From: an uncultured Bacilli bacterium
GTDB lineage: Bacteria > Bacillota_I > Bacilli_A > RF39 > UBA660
Length of the DNA stretch: 19,084 nucleotides
Assembly (NCBI GenBank): GCA_934131005.1
Contig: CAKOYV010000019.1
Span: 1-19,084 of the forward strand
Direction: 5' to 3'
Position numbers and translations under genes: made by a program. Under the pieces are notes generated by a model, which was not told where the DNA came from, made no database searches, and saw only the letters and a program-made list of their open reading frames with translations. This document shows positions 1-8,065 of the stretch, piece by piece. The number at the start of each line of letters is the position of its first letter. Position 1 is the first letter of the stretch.

Positions 1-55
1 CAATAAAGTTAACAAAGAAAAACTAGATTTTATAATACCTAGAGAAGATTTTTAA
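1..55 (+). CDS. C-terminal end of an unidentified protein (partial, runs in from the left)
   Basis: A frame open from the first bases of the window (codons from position 2) ends at TAA 53-55 and gives the last 17 residues, ending in KLDFIIPREDF. The piece is too short to identify. The codon choice fits the other genes, and the frame stops exactly where the convergent small gene on the other strand ends, with a 4-base overlap. Both points suggest it is a true gene end, but this is inference. Confidence 0.4.
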   Translation, partial: NKVNKEKLDFIIPREDF

Positions 56-192
56 ATTAAAACTGTCAAACTCGGGGTTAAAGAAATTAGACTACCTGTT
101 TTTTTATTATTTATATTTATTATTATTAAGAAGGCAATTAATATTATTGCTAATATAATTGCTATATAAATTATATTCTTTTTCTCTTTCAT
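52..192 (-). CDS. 46-residue single-pass membrane peptide
   Basis: The gene reads from ATG at 192-190 to a stop at 54-52 and encodes 46 residues. They comprise a charged start (MKEKKN), one hydrophobic stretch of about 20 residues rich in Ile, Leu and Ala (about residues 7-26), then a short polar tail. The start is supported by AGGAGG on the - strand (205-200), 7 bases before the ATG, and by a promoter further upstream. It is the only gene seen on the - strand and is transcribed divergently from the pilus locus. I do not recognise a family. It may be a small membrane peptide of the envelope, or a toxin-like or regulatory micropeptide, but nothing in the sequence decides between these. Confidence 0.55.
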   Translation of the reverse strand: MKEKKNIIYIAIILAIILIAFLIIININNKKTGSLISLTPSLTVLI

Positions 193-209
193 TTTTACAC
201 CTCCTATAT

Positions 210-238
210 ATAATAACATTTTTTTTATATTTTTACAA
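210..238 (-). promoter_or_regulatory. Promoter for the small - strand membrane peptide
   Basis: On the - strand a -35 TTGTAA (238-233) and a -10 TATTAT (215-210) are separated by 17 bases, with an extended -10 TG at 218-217. The ribosome binding site AGGAGG follows at 205-200. This leaves almost no untranslated leader before it. Confidence 0.5.
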
Positions 239-245
239 AAAAAAC

Positions 246-274
246 TATCTTTTTTTCGTAAAAAATGGTATTAT
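246..274 (+). promoter_or_regulatory. Extended -10 promoter driving the pilus locus
   Basis: TGGTATTAT at 266-274 is an extended -10 (TG-N-TATTAT). The hexamer 17 bases upstream (246-251, TATCTT) is a poor -35, as is common when an extended -10 is present. It lies 29 bases before the first start codon of the locus and back to back with the - strand promoter, so the two could share regulation. Confidence 0.45.
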
Positions 275-302
275 GTTATTGATGATAATAAGGAGGTAAG
301 CT

Positions 303-953
303 ATGGGGAGACTCAAATATATAGTTTTTATAGTGTTTCTAATAAGCTTATTTGTTGGTGAAGTTGATGCAGATGTTTGTGATAATGATGATATAGCTAG
401 ATTGAAAGAAATTGCTAAACTTGTTACTGTTACTAGTGATTATATTGAAGAATATGAGCAAGATGATAATTATGGTGTTTATAATGTTGGAGTACATGGA
501 TTAACTAATGAAATATATGGAGAGTTGATATCAAGTAGCTCTATTATTTCTTTTAATTATGATGATGGCGATAGTAATGGTGATGTAGAAAAGGAAATAA
601 TTTCTGGAAAATATAAATTGTATTTGTATTCTTCAAAGTGTGATAATACATTATTGAGAAAGATTGAAGTTGTTTTACCTGTTTATAATGTTTTTTCAAC
701 TTATGATGAATGTAAAGAAATAAATGAAAATGATTTAAAAGTTTGTAATAAGTTTTTGGATGAAAATATAACTTATGAGGATTTTATAAAAAATATTAAT
801 GAGTATAAAAATAAGATTGATAAAAATAAAGGTGCTAAAGAAGAAAGTTTGATAACTAAATATAAATATGTTTTTATAATTGTTGGTGTTGTTTTTGTTA
901 TAACAATAATATTTATTTTAATAAGAAATCATAAGCGAAATGTGCTTGATTAG
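303..953 (+). CDS. Secreted, C-terminally membrane-anchored protein heading the pilus locus
   Basis: Predicted 216-residue surface protein of unknown function. Residues 1-23 form a signal peptide (charged MGRLK, hydrophobic core, possible cleavage after VDA). An extracellular part follows with four cysteines (26, 113, 137, 148), enough for two disulfides. A middle stretch (about 58-128) alternates hydrophobic and polar residues like a beta-sandwich. Residues 188-207 are a strong membrane segment followed by RNHKRN, so the protein would be anchored with its body outside. The start is secure: AAGGAGG lies at 290-296, 6 bases ahead of the ATG. The stop is 12 bases before the start of the next, larger surface protein, so the two are almost certainly co-transcribed and may act together. 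No family recognised. A role as basal anchor or accessory adhesin of the pilus is inference from position only. Confidence 0.8.
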   Translation: MGRLKYIVFIVFLISLFVGEVDADVCDNDDIARLKEIAKLVTVTSDYIEEYEQDDNYGVYNVGVHGLTNEIYGELISSSSIISFNYDDGDSNGDVEKEIISGKYKLYLYSSKCDNTLLRKIEVVLPVYNVFSTYDECKEINENDLKVCNKFLDENITYEDFIKNINEYKNKIDKNKGAKEESLITKYKYVFIIVGVVFVITIIFILIRNHKRNVLD

Positions 954-965
954 GTGGTGATTATT

Positions 966-3248
966 ATGAAAAAAAGAAAGTTAGTGTTAATTATTTTTGC
1001 TTTTTTCTCCTTTTGTTCAGGAGTAGGGGCAAAAACAGTCAGTTGTGAGAATCTTTATTCAGGAACACGACTTCATAAAAAAGTAGGAACTCAAACTGTT
1101 TATTGTGCTATGGCCCAAAAAGATATTGCTTGTACTAAAGGAAATCAAGATAAATCTTATGTTACAGATACAGATTGGAAATCATTAACGTGTACATATA
1201 AAAATGATCCTAAAACAGTGGATTGCAGTGTTATGGTTGGTTATGTGATTGCTAAGGCTAAACATTATGGAAGTGCTTTGTCTCATGATGATAAGTATAT
1301 ATTCATACAGCGGGCAGTGCAGACATATTTAAAAAAATATGGTCCAAATGCAGATTATAAAAATAGTAATTATTCGTATGCTAGTCAAAAAGGAGCAAGA
1401 AAAAGTGGTAATAAGATTATAAAAAAATCTATTAATCAAGTTATTGATAGCGCACATAAAGCATATAGAGATAAAAATTGTTCTATTCCATCTTCTAAAG
1501 CACCTAATATTAATATATCTTTTAATGTAGACGGTAATGATAATGGAATGTATTATAGTCCAAGTAAGAATGCATATTTATCATATAAAGTTGTTGTGAA
1601 AGTAAATAGGGCACCAAGTGGCGCAAAGCTTGAAATAAGCACAAATAGTAAAGATGTTAAATTATGTACTGAATATAATGATTTAAGTAACTGTGATAAT
1701 GTTATTGATGTTGATTCTGATAAATCAGAATTTTATGTTTTGTCTAAAAATAGTAATATTGACCCCAAGTTAACAGCTAGTGTTGTAACAGAAACAGAAA
1801 ATGCTAGCTGTAGTTATAAAACTTATGATACAACTATGTATAAGTCTACTAGAAATCCTCGATTTCAAAAATTAGTTAGTGTTAAGTCTCATAAAAAGAA
1901 TCAAAAGAGGGTGACACCTTCATACTCTGAAGAAAAAACTTTTGATTTAAGAATTGTACCTGTAAAAATAACGGGATGTGCTCAGGATTATCCAGGATAT
2001 GAAACTCGTCCTTCTTCGTCACGATTTGTAAAGTGTTTGAATAATAATACTGGAAGTGTTGGTAATCCAAATGTTGCTACCTATAAAACTTGTAAGAGTT
2101 TAACTAATGAAAAAGTTGAGTTTTGGTATAAGGATGGTAATTCTTGTGTCAAAGGAAGTGCTTCTACTTATCGGAATGTTGGTTTTGGTGGTAAATTTAT
2201 TTTTGATGGAATTAAAGGAGATACGAGTCCAAAAATAATTAAAGGACAAGGATTTTATCTAACTGAAAATAATCTTTATAATGTTACTATTTCTTGGAAA
2301 AACGGTATGATTTATAATGGAAATAATGTATATTTTAGTTTGCCTACAAATGGCAATGTTCATCATAACACAAGAGTTTATAATAATTCTGGTTGTAATG
2401 GAAATTCACAATCTTTTGATGAATATGCATCTCAAGCCAAATCTACAATGTCTTATGATTTAGATGTTGGCAAATTAGAAGATAATGTCTTTAAAACTTA
2501 TGTAAATAATGCTAATTCTTTATCGAAAGTTAAATCTAAGATTGAAATTATAAGTAGTGCTAAAGATTTTAAAAATATTTATGAAGGAGTAGCAAATGCT
2601 AGAACTTTAACTTATAAATTTACTACTCCAAATGCGTATTTTAATTTAAAAACTGGGGATGTTGAGTATACGACGGCAAATAATTCTGCAGGTTATCCTT
2701 CAACTTCTTATCGAGCAGCTGGAAAAAGATATTATACTTTGTTAAAATATAATAAAACGACTTATCCATTTAATATAAAAAGTTCAAATATTATAGAAGG
2801 TACAGGTATAACTTGGAGTTTGGATGGTGCATGTTCTCCTGAAATTGGTAATGGTGATGATGATGGCTGTCCAGAGCTTTATAAAAATGTAGATAATAAT
2901 AAGTATTCTATTAATGCTTCTTATAGATCTATTTCTGTTTCTAATCCATTTCCTAAAAATAAAATAGCTAAAAATTGGGTTGAAGTTAGTAGAAAAAATG
3001 ATTATATGAATCGTATTAAAAATACGTTTAGTAAGAAAGCTTATTATTCTGTAACTTTTAAAAAGAGCGAAATTGATAAAATTACTAATGAAAATAATAA
3101 AAAAAGAAATTATAAAAGTTTTGATGGAATAACTTCGGATGGAATTAGTGAAATGATTAGAAAAAATAGTGAATTTAAAGTTAATAATGCTAATAGTTAT
3201 TGTAAACTTGGATATTTTAGCACTAATTGTGATCAATTTGAAAGATAG
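966..3248 (+). CDS. Large secreted cysteine-rich surface protein, candidate adhesin with thioester-like motifs
   Basis: Predicted 760-residue exported protein. Start chosen at ATG 966, behind AGGTGGTGA (952-960), rather than the in-frame GTG at 954, which lies inside that binding site. Residues 1-22 are a signal peptide (MKKRK, hydrophobic core, GVGA cleavage context). The N-terminal part has cysteines at 27, 47, 56, 76 and 87. It combines a YC pair (C47) with IQRAV at 114-118 (Q115), a spacing and pattern reminiscent of the Cys-Gln thioester domains of Gram-positive pilus adhesins. That assignment is tentative, because the residues after the Cys (AM) are not the usual ones. The remainder is rich in Asn, Ser, Lys and Tyr, looks all-beta, and has further scattered cysteines up to the C-terminus. 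No sorting signal, lipobox or C-terminal membrane helix is visible, so attachment must be through a partner, perhaps the anchored protein just upstream. Function as adhesin is inferred. Confidence 0.8.
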   Translation: MKKRKLVLIIFAFFSFCSGVGAKTVSCENLYSGTRLHKKVGTQTVYCAMAQKDIACTKGNQDKSYVTDTDWKSLTCTYKNDPKTVDCSVMVGYVIAKAKHYGSALSHDDKYIFIQRAVQTYLKKYGPNADYKNSNYSYASQKGARKSGNKIIKKSINQVIDSAHKAYRDKNCSIPSSKAPNINISFNVDGNDNGMYYSPSKNAYLSYKVVVKVNRAPSGAKLEISTNSKDVKLCTEYNDLSNCDNVIDVDSDKSEFYVLSKNSNIDPKLTASVVTETENASCSYKTYDTTMYKSTRNPRFQKLVSVKSHKKNQKRVTPSYSEEKTFDLRIVPVKITGCAQDYPGYETRPSSSRFVKCLNNNTGSVGNPNVATYKTCKSLTNEKVEFWYKDGNSCVKGSASTYRNVGFGGKFIFDGIKGDTSPKIIKGQGFYLTENNLYNVTISWKNGMIYNGNNVYFSLPTNGNVHHNTRVYNNSGCNGNSQSFDEYASQAKSTMSYDLDVGKLEDNVFKTYVNNANSLSKVKSKIEIISSAKDFKNIYEGVANARTLTYKFTTPNAYFNLKTGDVEYTTANNSAGYPSTSYRAAGKRYYTLLKYNKTTYPFNIKSSNIIEGTGITWSLDGACSPEIGNGDDDGCPELYKNVDNNKYSINASYRSISVSNPFPKNKIAKNWVEVSRKNDYMNRIKNTFSKKAYYSVTFKKSEIDKITNENNKKRNYKSFDGITSDGISEMIRKNSEFKVNNANSYCKLGYFSTNCDQFER

Positions 3249-3260
3249 AGGTGATAGCGG

Positions 3261-3959
3261 GTGAGATATGGGTATTTAGGTTTAGGAATGATTTTGTTTG
3301 GTGCATTTGGATTGGTGCTAATTGTTATGTTTCAAACTATCACTATAAATAATGATTCTGAGTATTATGTTTTAAAAGAAGCAATGGAAGCATCTATGTT
3401 GGAAGCTATTGATGAGAGTTGCTTTAGAATTACACCACAGGTAGCGAAAGAATTGGGACAAGAAAATAATTCTTGTGATGGACAAGTTAAAATTTCTGAG
3501 CAAAAGTTTGTTGAAAATTTTACTAGAAGATTTGCAGCTACTATAAATGGAGATGTTGATGATTATACAATAGATTTCTATGATATTATGGAATTACCAC
3601 CTAAAGCTAGTGTTGTTATTAAATCATCAAATACTAATTTTAAAGTGGTTTCAGATTCAATTGATATTACGAATTCTTTGTCTGGTATATTAGAAGCCAA
3701 TTGGAATAAAATTTCTGATAATACTACTAGTAATTCTGAATGCAAATCTAATGAAAATTCTAATGCTTCGTCTACAGATACTTCTAATATTGGTGCAGTT
3801 GACGTTCCTAACAGTAGTGTTGGTGCTACTACACCATCTTACTCAGAACCAGATGATGTCGGTGAACCTTCTACTGATGCAAGCGATGTAGATGTTGGTG
3901 ATGAAGATAGTTATGAAGATATTGGTGAAGAGGATATAGGTGGAGAAGATGATGAGTAA
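3261..3959 (+). CDS. TadE/pseudopilin-like protein with acidic low-complexity tail
   Basis: 232 residues starting with GTG at 3261 behind GAGGTGA (about 3248-3254); the nearby ATG at 3268 is in another frame. Residues 5-27 are one hydrophobic helix, followed directly by a soluble domain (about 30-155) with EYYVLKEAMEASMLEAID and KFVENFTRRFA, then KASVVIKSS. This layout (short N-terminus, one helix, alpha-plus-beta body) is that of TadE-like minor pilins, and I recall an uncharacterised Firmicutes family (DUF5411) with similar phrases, unverified. From about residue 155 the chain becomes a Ser/Asn/Thr- then Asp/Glu/Gly-rich tail ending GEEDIGGEDDE, with no fold expected. It sits 12 bases after the large surface protein and just before the SAF-domain gene, consistent with a minor pilin or envelope subunit of the pilus. 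Confidence 0.75.
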   Translation: MRYGYLGLGMILFGAFGLVLIVMFQTITINNDSEYYVLKEAMEASMLEAIDESCFRITPQVAKELGQENNSCDGQVKISEQKFVENFTRRFAATINGDVDDYTIDFYDIMELPPKASVVIKSSNTNFKVVSDSIDITNSLSGILEANWNKISDNTTSNSECKSNENSNASSTDTSNIGAVDVPNSSVGATTPSYSEPDDVGEPSTDASDVDVGDEDSYEDIGEEDIGGEDDE

Positions 3960-4010
3960 GTACTGCTTTGTTAATTAGATATAGATATAAAAAAATAAGG
4001 AGGGATAATA

Positions 4011-4919
4011 ATGAATTTATCTAGTTCATTGAAAAAATTTATTTCTAATAAGAATACAATTACAATTATCGGGGTGGTTTTGTGTATTGTTATATTGTAC
4101 TTTGGGTATAATATGCGTATTAATCAAAAGGTTGCTTTAACGAGGGTTCCTTATGCTAATCAAACTATTCAGCCTAAAACTAAAATAACTTCAGATATGA
4201 TTTCATATATGAATGTGCCTAAGGCATTTTTGGTTGGAAGTTATTATTCTGATGCTGATTCAATAGTTGGGAAATATTCTAATTATAATACTATGATTGC
4301 AGAGGGAAGTTTGTTTTATAATGATTTAGTTATTGAAGAGAAAAATTTACCTAATTCTTCATTTATTGATGTTCCTAAGGGATATACAGTTATTAATTAT
4401 AATGTTGATATGAATAGTACTTATGCAAATAGTATGATGCCTAATGATTATATTAATATATATTTTAAGGGAACTAATGATGATGGTACAGTTATGTTTG
4501 GTAAGTTTATAAGTAATATTAAAATATTAGATGTTAAAGATGAATCTGGTCAACATGTATTTGAAAATACTGAAGAGGCTAGAACACCAGCTTATATGTT
4601 ATTTGCTTTACCTGAAGATATGCATTTATTGTTTAGAAAGGCTTTGTATTTAACTGATAAGTATAATATTCAATTATTGTTAATTCCAAATACAGAAGAA
4701 GTTAAAGAAAAAGCTGATGTTATGGTTAGTAGTAAAGATATTCAAGAGTTTATTAATAATAAAACTAAAATGGTAAGTGTTGATGAAATATTAACTAGTA
4801 CGAAAGATGCTGTTAGTGGTAATAGTAGTAAGAATAATAGTAGTAGTAAAAATAGTACAAAGGATTCTAATACACAACAAAATAGTTCTAGTGAAAGTAA
4901 TACTAAAACTAATCAATAA
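4011..4919 (+). CDS. cpaB: CpaB/RcpC-like pilus assembly protein with SAF domain
   Basis: 302 residues. A short cytoplasmic start is followed by one membrane helix (about 17-33), then an external SAF-type domain (from about 42) with the typical wording VPYANQTIQPKTKIT, SDMISYMNVP and a later second lobe with VPKGYTVINYNVD. In Tad systems CpaB/RcpC is an envelope protein with peptidoglycan- and pilus-associated SAF domains. Here, in an organism without an outer membrane, it most likely guides the pilus through the wall (inference). From about residue 265 the chain is a low-complexity Ser/Asn/Lys tail encoded by runs of AGT and AAT codons, likely unstructured and perhaps wall-spanning. AAGGAGGG at about 3997-4004 supports the start, and the next gene begins 12 bases after the stop. 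A 51-base gap upstream shows no convincing promoter. Confidence 0.82.
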   Translation: MNLSSSLKKFISNKNTITIIGVVLCIVILYFGYNMRINQKVALTRVPYANQTIQPKTKITSDMISYMNVPKAFLVGSYYSDADSIVGKYSNYNTMIAEGSLFYNDLVIEEKNLPNSSFIDVPKGYTVINYNVDMNSTYANSMMPNDYINIYFKGTNDDGTVMFGKFISNIKILDVKDESGQHVFENTEEARTPAYMLFALPEDMHLLFRKALYLTDKYNIQLLLIPNTEEVKEKADVMVSSKDIQEFINNKTKMVSVDEILTSTKDAVSGNSSKNNSSSKNSTKDSNTQQNSSSESNTKTNQ

Positions 4920-4931
4920 GGCGGTGATTTG

Positions 4932-6275
4932 ATGAATGAGTTTTCTCAAATTGATTTTGGGCCTATTCAAGAATATTTAAATAATGATGATATAACAGAT
5001 ATATCTTATAGTAATGGTGGACAGGTATGGTTAAAAACTTTATCTAAAGGTGTTTATCGAGTAGAGAATCCTGCTGTTAATAATGCTTTTATGGAAAAAA
5101 TGGCTTTTCAGTGTGCTAATACTATGGGAAAATCATTTAATATGGCTAATCCATTCTTAGATGCTGAGAGTGCAGAACTTAGAATGAACTTTGTTCATGA
5201 TTCTATTGCTAAGAATGGAATTGCTGTTCTTATCCGTAAAACTCCAGCTAAAATTAGGCTGGAGAAGGATAAGATTATAAAAGAAGATTATATAAGATTA
5301 GATATACATGATTTTTTGTTAAAATGTGTAGAAGGTCATTGTAATATTCTTGTTAGTGGAGAAACTGGTAGTGGTAAGACAGAATTTATAAAATATTTGG
5401 CTGCTCATACTAAAGTTGATGAAAAATTAATAACTATTGAAGATACTTTAGAGTTGCACTTAGATAAAATATTTCCGCAGCGTGATATTGTTGCTATGAA
5501 AACTAATAATATTGCAAGTTATGCAGATGTTTTGGTTACTTGTATGAGACAAAATCCTAGATGGATATTGTTATCTGAGGTTAGAAGTGCTGAGGCTGTT
5601 ATGGCTGTTAGAGATAGTATATCTTCAGGACACAATATTTTATCAACTATTCATGCTGAAAAGGCAGAATCTATTCCTAGTCGTTTGTATAGTTTATTAG
5701 AGTCTAGTATTGATATGGATCAATTTTTACGAAGTATTCATAGATATGTTCAACTTGGTGTTCATATAAAAGGATATTATAGTAAAGAATTACAAAGATT
5801 CAAAAGGGAAGTTGCAGAAGTTGTAGAATTTTATGTTGATGATGATAATAAAGCTGGATATAGAATTCTTTATAAAAGGACGCCTGATGGAAAATTTACG
5901 ATGAATAATCCTTCTAAATATTTGCTTAGTTATTTGGAAAGTCAAGGAGTTATAATGCAACCTGATATATTGGTCAAAGAACAGTTTCATGATCCTAGTG
6001 AGAATGTGCGTAATAATGTTTCGAATAATAGTAATAATTTAGAAAATGGTAGTGTTAGTACTGAAATTAATAAAACTAATGTTAATTTTTCAACAAGTGC
6101 TAGTAAATTGAATTCTCAAAATATAAGATATGTTAATAATAATATTTCAAATGGTTCAAGTAGTGTTTCAAATAATTTGAATAATGGTCCAATTACTTAT
6201 CCAAAAAATGTAAGTAATGGTATTGTAAATTCTAATCAGATGATGTATAATACTTATAAGAATAGTAGTGGGTAG
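4932..6275 (+). CDS. cpaF: CpaF/TadA-type pilus assembly ATPase
   Basis: 447-residue secretion ATPase that powers pilus subunit insertion at the cytoplasmic face of the membrane. I chose ATG 4932 over the TTG at 4929; GGCGGTGAT lies just upstream. Walker A GETGSGKT is at 143-150 (K149), the acidic box LITIEDTLEL at about 166-175, the Walker B region WILLSEVRS at 211-219, and the His box GHNILSTIHA at 233-242. All ATPase motifs look intact. The N-terminal part is short compared with proteobacterial CpaF. Beyond about residue 350 there is an unusual tail of about 95 residues dominated by Asn and Ser (many NNVSNNSNN-like stretches) that is not part of the normal ATPase. The gene lies between the SAF protein and the two platform genes, the usual Tad order. 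Confidence 0.95.
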   Translation: MNEFSQIDFGPIQEYLNNDDITDISYSNGGQVWLKTLSKGVYRVENPAVNNAFMEKMAFQCANTMGKSFNMANPFLDAESAELRMNFVHDSIAKNGIAVLIRKTPAKIRLEKDKIIKEDYIRLDIHDFLLKCVEGHCNILVSGETGSGKTEFIKYLAAHTKVDEKLITIEDTLELHLDKIFPQRDIVAMKTNNIASYADVLVTCMRQNPRWILLSEVRSAEAVMAVRDSISSGHNILSTIHAEKAESIPSRLYSLLESSIDMDQFLRSIHRYVQLGVHIKGYYSKELQRFKREVAEVVEFYVDDDNKAGYRILYKRTPDGKFTMNNPSKYLLSYLESQGVIMQPDILVKEQFHDPSENVRNNVSNNSNNLENGSVSTEINKTNVNFSTSASKLNSQNIRYVNNNISNGSSSVSNNLNNGPITYPKNVSNGIVNSNQMMYNTYKNSSG

Positions 6276-6291
6276 ATAGTGAGGTGATACT

Positions 6292-7188
6292 ATGATAGAA
6301 GTTATATTAGTTGCTGTGATAGTTATATTTATTATTACTTATCGATCTAGTAGTGGTGCTGGAGTTTATAAGTTTGTTAATGAACAGGCTAATAAACTTT
6401 ATGATAAATACGCGCCGTATTCTTATAAAGAGATGCGTAAGAAAATTAAAGCATTGGGTATTGACTATACACCTAGACAATATTTAATACAAATAGTTTT
6501 TCTTGGAGGATTTTTTGCAGGAGTAGGATATTTGTATTTTTATAGTTTACCTGTTGCGATTGTTTACGGTATTATAGCAATAGCTTTTGTTCCATATTTA
6601 ACTTATCTTAGATCTAAAAGGCAATATAGTGAGTTTATTTTTGAACAGATTCAAACGTATGTTACTAATACTATTATGGAATTTGCAACAACACAAGCTT
6701 TTGTAAAATCGCTTGAGGGAGTTGTTGAGTCTGGGATACTTGAGGATCCTGTATTATCTGATGTAAAGACTATGATAGCATTGTCTTATGAAAAAGGGGA
6801 TGTTAATGATTCTATAAATTATATGAATACTAAATATCCTTTCTTTATGGTTAAAAATATGCATCAATTATTTTTGCAAGTAACTAAGGAAGGTGCAAAA
6901 GATACTAGTGAAACTTTTGAAAATATGCTTACTGATATAGATGCCTTAGTAGAAGGTGTTTATCGTGATAGAATGGATAGGGCAAACTTTCATAGTCAAT
7001 TTCTTTTATTTGGATTTGCTTTGTATGGATTGGTAATTTTAATTCAGTATTTGGTTCAGGTTGATGTTTATATTGAAATGTTAGATAATATTTTTATTGT
7101 TTTAGCATTACATGGAGTAGTAATATTAAATACTTTCTTTTTGCTAAAGGGTGAAAGATTCTATAATGAGAATGTAGGGGCTGAGTAA
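6292..7188 (+). CDS. tadB: TadB-like inner platform membrane protein (T2SSF type)
   Basis: 298 residues. There is a hydrophobic N-terminus (about 2-16), a cytoplasmic stretch, a paired membrane region (about 64-106), a long cytoplasmic helical domain (about 110-230) with FIFEQIQTYVTNTIMEFATTQAF and a conserved-looking DPVLSDV/EKGDVNDSINY segment, then two C-terminal membrane helices (about 233-285). This is the shape of the T2SSF-domain platform proteins that sit in the membrane above the CpaF hexamer. The start is supported by GAGGTGAT (6281-6288). The next gene begins one base after the stop codon, so translational coupling with its partner platform protein is likely. Assignment to TadB rather than TadC rests on order and length, not on alignment. 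Confidence 0.85.
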   Translation: MIEVILVAVIVIFIITYRSSSGAGVYKFVNEQANKLYDKYAPYSYKEMRKKIKALGIDYTPRQYLIQIVFLGGFFAGVGYLYFYSLPVAIVYGIIAIAFVPYLTYLRSKRQYSEFIFEQIQTYVTNTIMEFATTQAFVKSLEGVVESGILEDPVLSDVKTMIALSYEKGDVNDSINYMNTKYPFFMVKNMHQLFLQVTKEGAKDTSETFENMLTDIDALVEGVYRDRMDRANFHSQFLLFGFALYGLVILIQYLVQVDVYIEMLDNIFIVLALHGVVILNTFFLLKGERFYNENVGAE

Positions 7189-7189
7189 T

Positions 7190-7981
7190 ATGGAAATATT
7201 TTTAGTTGGTTTAATTATAATAGGAATTTGTGTATACTCTGGGGTTATAAATACTAAGAAATTTGCTGTTGATAATAAAGATTTATTTGACCTTTTTAAA
7301 GAAAGTGATTATGAGTTTTTATTACTTGCAAAGTATGGTGATAAGGTTTATGATGCTCAAAGTGTTTTTATGAGAAGAATTAAATTGGCTCTTCTTGTAA
7401 CAGTTGCACTTATTTTTGTATTTATTTCACAACTTAATTTTATTAATATAGTTGTATCGATAGCTATAGGAGTGTTTGTTTTTAAATTTGAATATTTTTC
7501 TCTGAAAAGTTATTATAAAAAACATTTGAATGAAGTTGATTCGTTATTACCTTACTACTTAAAGGGATTGGAAGTTTTAGTTCAACATTATACAGTACCA
7601 GTAGCACTTGCTAGAAGTATTGAAGATGCTCCAGAAGTATTTAAACCAGGACTTAAAGAAATGGTTGCTAAGATAGAAAATGGTGATTCTAGTATTCAAC
7701 CTTATGTTGATTTTGCTAATAGATATCCTGTAAGAGATTCTATGAGAATGATGAGACTTTTGTATAGATTAGGTCTTGGTGAACAAGAAAAAAAACACCA
7801 ACAATTATTATCTTTTTCAAAAAGTGTTTCTAGTTTGCAAGAAAAATCAAGACAAGATAAATATAAAGCAAGATTACATAAAATGGAAAATATGACTATG
7901 GTTATGTTGGTTTGTACTGGTAGTGCGGGAATGCTTTTAATGTTAGTAGCTATTATGATAATGTTTGTTAATGCTGTTTAG
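7190..7981 (+). CDS. tadC: TadC-like platform membrane protein (T2SSF type)
   Basis: 263 residues, membrane segments near 3-19, 65-84 and 90-105, then a cytoplasmic helical domain (about 110-235) with EVDSLLPYYLKGLEVLVQHYTVPVALA-type content split over two helices, and a C-terminal hydrophobic helix (about 238-262). The arrangement matches the second T2SSF platform protein of Tad loci, which partners TadB around the ATPase. The start codon lies one base after the tadB stop, with AGGGG at 7175-7179 inside the upstream gene. After its stop comes an 84-base gap that carries a new promoter, so the assembly-machine operon is probably partly separated here from the pilin unit. Confidence 0.82.
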   Translation: MEIFLVGLIIIGICVYSGVINTKKFAVDNKDLFDLFKESDYEFLLLAKYGDKVYDAQSVFMRRIKLALLVTVALIFVFISQLNFINIVVSIAIGVFVFKFEYFSLKSYYKKHLNEVDSLLPYYLKGLEVLVQHYTVPVALARSIEDAPEVFKPGLKEMVAKIENGDSSIQPYVDFANRYPVRDSMRMMRLLYRLGLGEQEKKHQQLLSFSKSVSSLQEKSRQDKYKARLHKMENMTMVMLVCTGSAGMLLMLVAIMIMFVNAV

Positions 7982-8012
7982 TTACAAAAATTGAGATTAT
8001 TAATTTAATTTG

Positions 8013-8041
8013 TTGCATTGGCAGTTCTTTTGTTATATAAT
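8013..8041 (+). promoter_or_regulatory. Internal promoter ahead of the small pilin gene
   Basis: A -35 TTGCAT (8013-8018) and a -10 TATAAT (8036-8041) are exactly 17 bases apart; the -10 is the full consensus. This is the best -10 in the window and would let the small pilin be made in excess over the assembly machinery. Confidence 0.6.
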
Positions 8042-8065
8042 TAAAATAATCGAGGAGGTGATTTG

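Noticed and set aside
954..965. GTG 954 as start of the large surface protein
   Set aside because: The GTG is part of the ribosome binding sequence AGGTGGTGA that serves ATG 966, and starting there would spoil the signal peptide start MKKRK.
1882..3236. Reading frames on the - strand within the large surface protein gene
   Set aside because: Antisense shadows of an A/T-rich gene. Composition is Ile/Ser/Phe/Asn-rich with no start signals, and the + strand gene is continuous with clear signal peptide.
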